A program made the position numbers and the translations under genes. This document shows positions 53,229 to 57,029 of a stretch of DNA of 57,029 bases, piece after piece (position 1 is the stretch's first letter; every line of letters starts with the position of its first letter). The notes beneath the pieces were generated by a model. It was not told the DNA's origin. It made no database searches and worked only from the letters and a program-made list of their open reading frames with translations. The DNA lies in assembly GCA_028718125.1 (NCBI GenBank), contig JAQUMN010000003.1:110254-167282 (forward strand). The letters are read 5' to 3'. This DNA is from Kiritimatiellia bacterium. GTDB taxonomy: Bacteria > Verrucomicrobiota > Kiritimatiellia > JAAZAB01.

Positions 53229-53870
53229 CTACCGTCGCTCAATGATCACCCGTTGAGGGGCGCCGGGCAATTCCTTGAACTTCACAAAGAACGTCATGCC
53301 GGACAAGGCCACACCATTATTATTGCGCGTGGCCGGATTTGCAGTGTACGCCTGCCCGTGCTCCCAGTCCCGGTTGGTCAGCACAATCCGCTGCCGGTAG
53401 GAATCGTCAAAGGTGAGCGTGTTGCCGTCGTCCGATAAATGGACTTTATAGCGCGTGTTGAGAGTCTGTGCACCGCGTCCGAAGAACGGCACCTCTTTGG
53501 TTTCGCCCTTTATGATTTCGAATGTGAGGGGTTCGTACGGGTAGTGTTTGCCCGCAAATTCCATCGTGCCGCCCTCAACGTTGACCTTGACTATATCCCT
53601 ATACTGGGCGTTGGCACGGATGATGTTAAGGCGATCCTGTTCCGCTTGCGCCTGTTGCGCCTTCGCACGTTCGGCTTCGATGCGTTCAGCCTCAGCCTGT
53701 TTGGCTTTCTCCGCATCAATGGCGTATTGCTTAGCCTGATAATCCGCCTGCTGCGCCGGAGTCAAGGCCTGCCACTGCTGCCTCGTCACACCCATCGGGT
53801 ACTGGACGCAGGAACATAACCCCAACAACAATAAAGATAAACCGATCGACATGCAGTGATGTTTTTTCAT
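53229..53870 (-). CDS. Lipoprotein with coiled-coil segment
   Basis: 213 residues. Signal peptide with lipobox LGLCSC (Cys21). Then GVTRQQWQALTPAQQADYQA, and a long charged helix of Ala/Glu/Lys/Gln (AEKAKQAEAERIEAERAKAQ, residues about 52-80) likely to form a coiled coil. A beta-rich C-terminal domain follows (GGTMEFAGKHYPYEPLTFEI, NTLTFDDSYRQRIVLTNRDW). No known family; probably periplasmic and membrane-tethered. It is one of four small exported or membrane proteins on the same strand here. Confidence 0.75.
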   Translation of the reverse strand: MKKHHCMSIGLSLLLLGLCSCVQYPMGVTRQQWQALTPAQQADYQAKQYAIDAEKAKQAEAERIEAERAKAQQAQAEQDRLNIIRANAQYRDIVKVNVEGGTMEFAGKHYPYEPLTFEIIKGETKEVPFFGRGAQTLNTRYKVHLSDDGNTLTFDDSYRQRIVLTNRDWEHGQAYTANPATRNNNGVALSGMTFFVKFKELPGAPQRVIIERR

Positions 53871-54048
53871 TTATCTAATTTCCATTCATTAGGGTCCATA
53901 ACTCGCACTGATAAGAAATCGCTTTCCTGGCGGCACGGCATCCTCCTATTGAAAACTTCGCTCTCTGGAATGTGAATGTTGTGAATATTGAGAAACCGCT
54001 GTATCTCAATTCTCTTAGCTTCAAGAGGAAACGGCCATTTCGAATGTA

Positions 54049-54513
54049 CTAGAACCCCTCCGTCGCTTTCTTGTTTTTGCTGTTTTCCTTTGCCTTCTTG
54101 TCTGCAGCAATCTTGTCAATATATGCTTGATATTCGTCGGATATAAAGCATACCGAATTCTCTACGACTGAGACCCGTAAGACTGCGCCTTTTCTTGTAG
54201 GAGGCCTGTCAGGCCCTGCTTTTGTCCATTTCTGCCCCTCTGAATTGGCATCTAAGAGTCGTTCGCCGCCTGCATCGAGAGCGGCCGTACTATCGAACCA
54301 ATATTTTATCATACCGATCACGTTGGTCCCCGATTTGCTGGTAAAATAAGTTGCTTCAATTGCAATATCATTCTTTCTGTAGGTCCTTGTTTCCCGTGAA
54401 ACATACACTGGATCTCCGTATCGCTGCCGGGCCTCTGCCTCTGTCTCCCCCAACCTTGCCCATGCACTGCTTGTGAGCATTACGGCGACCATAAAGCAAA
54501 TTGTGTGTTTCAT
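54049..54513 (-). CDS. Small secreted protein, function unknown
   Basis: A 154-residue protein with a signal peptide cleaved near TSSAWA (residue 19). The mature protein begins RLGETEAEARQRYGDPVYVS, a pattern (GxTxxEVxxRYGxP) often seen at the start of small periplasmic proteins of the SmpA/OmlA-like kind, though the remainder (YFTSKSGTNVIGMIKYWFDS) does not identify it. The Lys-rich C terminus (KKAKENSKNKKATEG) is disordered. Confidence 0.7.
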   Translation of the reverse strand: MKHTICFMVAVMLTSSAWARLGETEAEARQRYGDPVYVSRETRTYRKNDIAIEATYFTSKSGTNVIGMIKYWFDSTAALDAGGERLLDANSEGQKWTKAGPDRPPTRKGAVLRVSVVENSVCFISDEYQAYIDKIAADKKAKENSKNKKATEGF

Positions 54514-54637
54514 AGTTTTCCTTAAATCAGCAAGTTTGCCTTGCGGTCTGTCCAGGCTTTATTCGTCATAATTTTAAAAGTTACACAACACTCCGCGCAA
54601 ACTCAACACTTTCCCTCTGACACACTTGACCTTTGGA

Positions 54638-55138
54638 TCACACGGGACTTTGGGGGCTGCAGGTATCAGCCGCCTGGTTCGCCGTTCCTTTGTCTTTTAT
54701 CCTCATGATTGCAAGGATAACACCTGCTATCGCAGCGAGGCATACCAGCCAGAAACCAATTGGGTATTCAATGGTGATGGGCATGCCGGAGGCTTCTTTC
54801 GTGATTTCGGCATCCATTCGAGTCTTCATTACGAACATAGATATAACCGCGATACCCCCTGCGATTGCTGCCGAAACAGACATAGCACGTTTGGGCGACG
54901 CACAAAAACCAATTCCGACCGCCAGCGCAAGCAGTGTTACAATAGCAAACGGCTCCGGAGGAATCTTCTTTGTCTCTCCCCCCATCGGCTCTTTCATTTC
55001 CGAACCCGTGACCAACTGAACTCCTGTAAACTGCATTGCCTTCTTACCGTCACAGGATATCTGGACAAATGGCAACACGAAACACATAATCCCCAAGGCA
55101 AACGGTGTGATACGAACTCCCGTGGATTTCCGGTTCAT
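54638..55138 (-). CDS. Integral membrane protein, function unknown
   Basis: A 166-residue protein with about four membrane segments: FALGIMCFVLPFVQISCDG, FAIVTLLALAVGIGFCA, AAIAGGIAVISMFVM and IGFWLVCLAAIAGVILAIM. The first loop FVQISCDGKKAMQFTGVQLV is a pattern I associate with small uncharacterised membrane proteins in many bacteria. AGGAG precedes the ATG at 55138 by seven bases. No transport motif is seen. Confidence 0.75.
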   Translation of the reverse strand: MNRKSTGVRITPFALGIMCFVLPFVQISCDGKKAMQFTGVQLVTGSEMKEPMGGETKKIPPEPFAIVTLLALAVGIGFCASPKRAMSVSAAIAGGIAVISMFVMKTRMDAEITKEASGMPITIEYPIGFWLVCLAAIAGVILAIMRIKDKGTANQAADTCSPQSPV

Positions 55139-55391
55139 CTCTTATCTCCTTTTTATTTGCTAACGAATAACGTTTAATTCAGTATGCCGCTAGCATACAA
55201 CGGTGGCCGAGGTAGGACAAGAGCAAAGCGGGCGGCAGTATGTCACCACGTGATTCTTACATCGCGGACGTTGCGGACGCGAGGTGCAAACGCGAAGCGC
55301 ATGTCGCGTCGAGGCGCGACCCTATCGCTCTCGCCTGGGTGACACGCTCTCGCCTGAGCGTAGCGCTCCTGCGGAGCCTGGAGAACGGCTC
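55139..55391. other. Non-coding gap
   Basis: 253 bases with no gene seen. It contains GCGACCCTATCGCTCTCGCC and GACACGCTCTCGCCTGAGCG sequence with several short inverted repeats (CGCTCCTGCGGAGC). Confidence 0.4.
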
Positions 55392-57029
55392 CTACACGAC
55401 CGCATCGTCCGGTGTCTGGCCTCCGTCGTCCGGCGTCTGTCCCCCGATCTGCAAAACCTCCACCGGGCATTCGGGAATGGCGGCGAGGAACAGCCGGCCA
55501 TACCACTTGCTCACAATCCGCGAATCAAGAATCGCAATGATGCCCTCATCCGTGCCGGTCCGGATCAGCCGCCCCACGCCCTGCCGGAATTTAAGGATCG
55601 CTTCCGGCAGTGAATACTCCCTGAACGGATCGCCGCCCTGCTCCTTGATCCGTTCCATGCGGGCCTTGATCACGGGCTCGTCGGGCACGGCAAACGGCAG
55701 GCGCACGATGATGACGTTGCTCAACGCCGCGCCGCGCACGTCCACGCCCATCCAGAAACTGTCCAGCCCGAACAGGACTGCGGAATTGCCGATTTTCGAT
55801 TCGCGATCGCCAATTGCCGACCCGCCTGCATCGGCTATGCCGGAAGCATTGCGGGAAGGTTGCAGAACTCCGCCCTCTGGTACTTGGTGTCCTCCGTCTG
55901 GTGTCTGGCGTCTGGCGTCTGGTGTCCGGCAGCCTCCGTCATGCGCCCGCCGGAACCGGTCCAGCATTATATGTCGGGAAAGCCCTGTTCCCTGTACCAG
56001 GGGGATTATGCCCTCATCCTCAAAAAAAGACTCCAGGTCCCGCGCCACTGCCTTCATCATTTCGGCATTGGTGAAGAGCGCGAAGGCCCGGCCTTGCGTT
56101 TTTTTTACAAAATACCGGATGGCCCGGGAGGCTGCGGCGGTAAAAGCTTTTTTATCGTTGGGATCGGGCATGTCGCCGGCAATATAGACGTGCATCTGGC
56201 GCGTATAATTAAACGGCGAGCCTACCACCAGTTCCCGGCATTGCGTGGCGCCGACTCTTTGCCTGAAATAAGCCAAAGGCGAAGCGCCGGCAGAATTGCC
56301 GATTTTCGACCCGCCTGCATCGGCTGTGCCGGAAGCACTGCGGGCAGGTTTTCGATTTTCGATTGCTGACTTTTGAATTCTGACGTCGGTTATCTGACGT
56401 CTGTCGTCTGCCGTCTGTCGTCCGTCGTCCGTCATCCGGCCCCCCGCCACTGCGAGCGTCGCCGAGGTCAGGATCACGGAGGAGTAGGCCTCGAACAGGG
56501 TTTTTTCCAGGATCGGCGCCACCGCAATCGGCGCGGAATACAGCACCCACTGCCGGCGGCGCGCTCCTTCGCATGCCACCCAGTAGACATGATTATCGGC
56601 CGTCTGCTTCAGAAACATGTCCAGGGCAGCGCTCATATCCAGTCCGCGCCGGACAATGGCGTTCAACTCGGCTTGAAGATCGGCATCTTGCATAGCTTCG
56701 GCCAGGCGCTTGACCGCGCGCGCTATTTTTTCCTGGCGAGCCCCGAGGAGCGTTGCAAACACCAGCGGCGCGCCGACAATGCGCCGGGTATCCTTTTCCT
56801 CCAGATGCGCCCATTGTTTGACTTCCAGAAAAAAATGCTCGACTTCCTCCCACATCCGGGATGCCTCGTGGGCGAGTTCGCTTTCCTTCAGCAGCGCCAG
56901 CAGGCCCTTGCCGGTCTCGGGGGTATAGAGGCGCCGGAGCCAGTGCTCGAAGGCGCCCTGGGACAGCCTCAGCCCCAAATGTTCGCTGGCCGTATCTTCC
57001 AGGCAGTGGGCCTCGTCCAGCACGAGGGT
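55392..57029 (-). CDS. DinG/Rad3-type ATP-dependent helicase, partial, with phrase-repeat inserts
   Basis: The 5' end (with the Walker A motif) lies beyond the window. Visible: the DEAH box (LDEAH), a helical arch region, SSVILTSATLA, and the second RecA-like domain with RAFALFTNAEMMKAV, SFWMGVDVRGAALSNVIIVR and the arginine-finger motif QGVGRLIRTGTDEG. Two in-frame inserts after SATLAVAGG and before AVLFGLDSFWMGV, and the C-terminal tail GGQTPDDGGQTPDD, are encoded by phrase-repeat DNA. All visible helicase motifs are kept, so the protein may still be functional. The family unwinds DNA with 5'-3' polarity. Confidence 0.88.
   Translation of the reverse strand, partial: TLVLDEAHCLEDTASEHLGLRLSQGAFEHWLRRLYTPETGKGLLALLKESELAHEASRMWEEVEHFFLEVKQWAHLEEKDTRRIVGAPLVFATLLGARQEKIARAVKRLAEAMQDADLQAELNAIVRRGLDMSAALDMFLKQTADNHVYWVACEGARRRQWVLYSAPIAVAPILEKTLFEAYSSVILTSATLAVAGGRMTDDGRQTADDRRQITDVRIQKSAIENRKPARSASGTADAGGSKIGNSAGASPLAYFRQRVGATQCRELVVGSPFNYTRQMHVYIAGDMPDPNDKKAFTAAASRAIRYFVKKTQGRAFALFTNAEMMKAVARDLESFFEDEGIIPLVQGTGLSRHIMLDRFRRAHDGGCRTPDARRQTPDGGHQVPEGGVLQPSRNASGIADAGGSAIGDRESKIGNSAVLFGLDSFWMGVDVRGAALSNVIIVRLPFAVPDEPVIKARMERIKEQGGDPFREYSLPEAILKFRQGVGRLIRTGTDEGIIAILDSRIVSKWYGRLFLAAIPECPVEVLQIGGQTPDDGGQTPDDAVV
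55788..55945. repeat. Phrase-repeat insert 1 in the helicase gene
   Basis: CCGATTTTCGATTCGCGATC, GACCCGCCTGCATCGGCTATG, then GTCTGGTGTCTGGCGTCTGG. Part of it (CGCCTGCATCGGCTRTGCCG) recurs in insert 2. Translated in frame as low-complexity Gly/Asp/Arg sequence. Confidence 0.75.
56289..56440. repeat. Phrase-repeat insert 2 in the helicase gene
   Basis: CGATTTTCGACCCGCCTGCA at the left, then TTTCGATTTTCGATTGCTGA and CTGTCGTCTGCCGTCTGTCG. It lies directly after the SATLAVAGG motif and is open in the helicase frame. Confidence 0.75.

Overview
The window looks like a chromosomal segment from an uncultivated member of the PVC superphylum, most likely the Kiritimatiellota/Verrucomicrobiota/Lentisphaerota side. 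The signs are a gene of the small Verrucomicrobia-Planctomycetes-restricted family (19789-20187), a 2.9k-residue secreted protein with calcium-type DxDxDG loops and FG-GAP-like repeats, prepilin-like secretion genes resembling the Verru_Chthon cassettes, and a pseudopilin-like C-terminal module on a secreted protein. The placement is inferred from gene content only.

Layout. 1-10.2 kb holds housekeeping genes on both strands: a leucine-tRNA 3' half, PPC/DUF296 protein, minimal zincin, sugar epimerase plus DapA-like aldolase, RlmM-like rRNA methyltransferase, HAD phosphatase, lipid kinase, MazG and ThiC. 10.3-19.6 kb is the conserved translation and RNA-processing block nusA-infB-rbfA-truB-ribF-rpsO-pnp followed by a HIT protein; rimP is not in its usual place before nusA. 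19.8-24.9 kb has a PVC marker gene, a two-lobed M16 peptidase, a DUF1844 protein and a lipoprotein. 25-33.7 kb is the giant secreted protein. 34-42 kb has a small two-gene operon, a repeat-rich non-coding stretch, a prepilin and PilX/GspK-like pair, an ankyrin lipoprotein and a zinc-finger membrane protein.

42.7-51.4 kb is a mobile accessory region. It has a RAYT transposase unit bounded by perfect 25-bp inverted repeats, an IS110-type transposase, and then what I read as an integron cassette array without a visible integrase. Four attC-like folded sites lie at the ends of same-strand genes. A group II intron sits antisense inside one attC and the 3' remnant of another sits inside a second, the pattern known for group IIC-attC introns. 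The best cassette cargo is an 859-residue protein that appears to fuse a XamI-like restriction nuclease to an N6-adenine methyltransferase. 51.4-55.2 kb carries repeats and small secreted or membrane proteins, and the window ends inside a DinG/Rad3-type helicase.

Two further patterns cross the whole window. Quasi-periodic phrase DNA (variants of CAGACG-CCGGAC, TTCGGCGTTGGATGTTGG, CTGAGGGCTGAAGGC and similar) occurs between genes and also in frame inside ribF, the M16 peptidase, the DUF1844 protein, a prepilin leader and the helicase. A 170-200-bp hairpin element with terminal inverted repeats occurs three times, with stem changes that keep the pairing.
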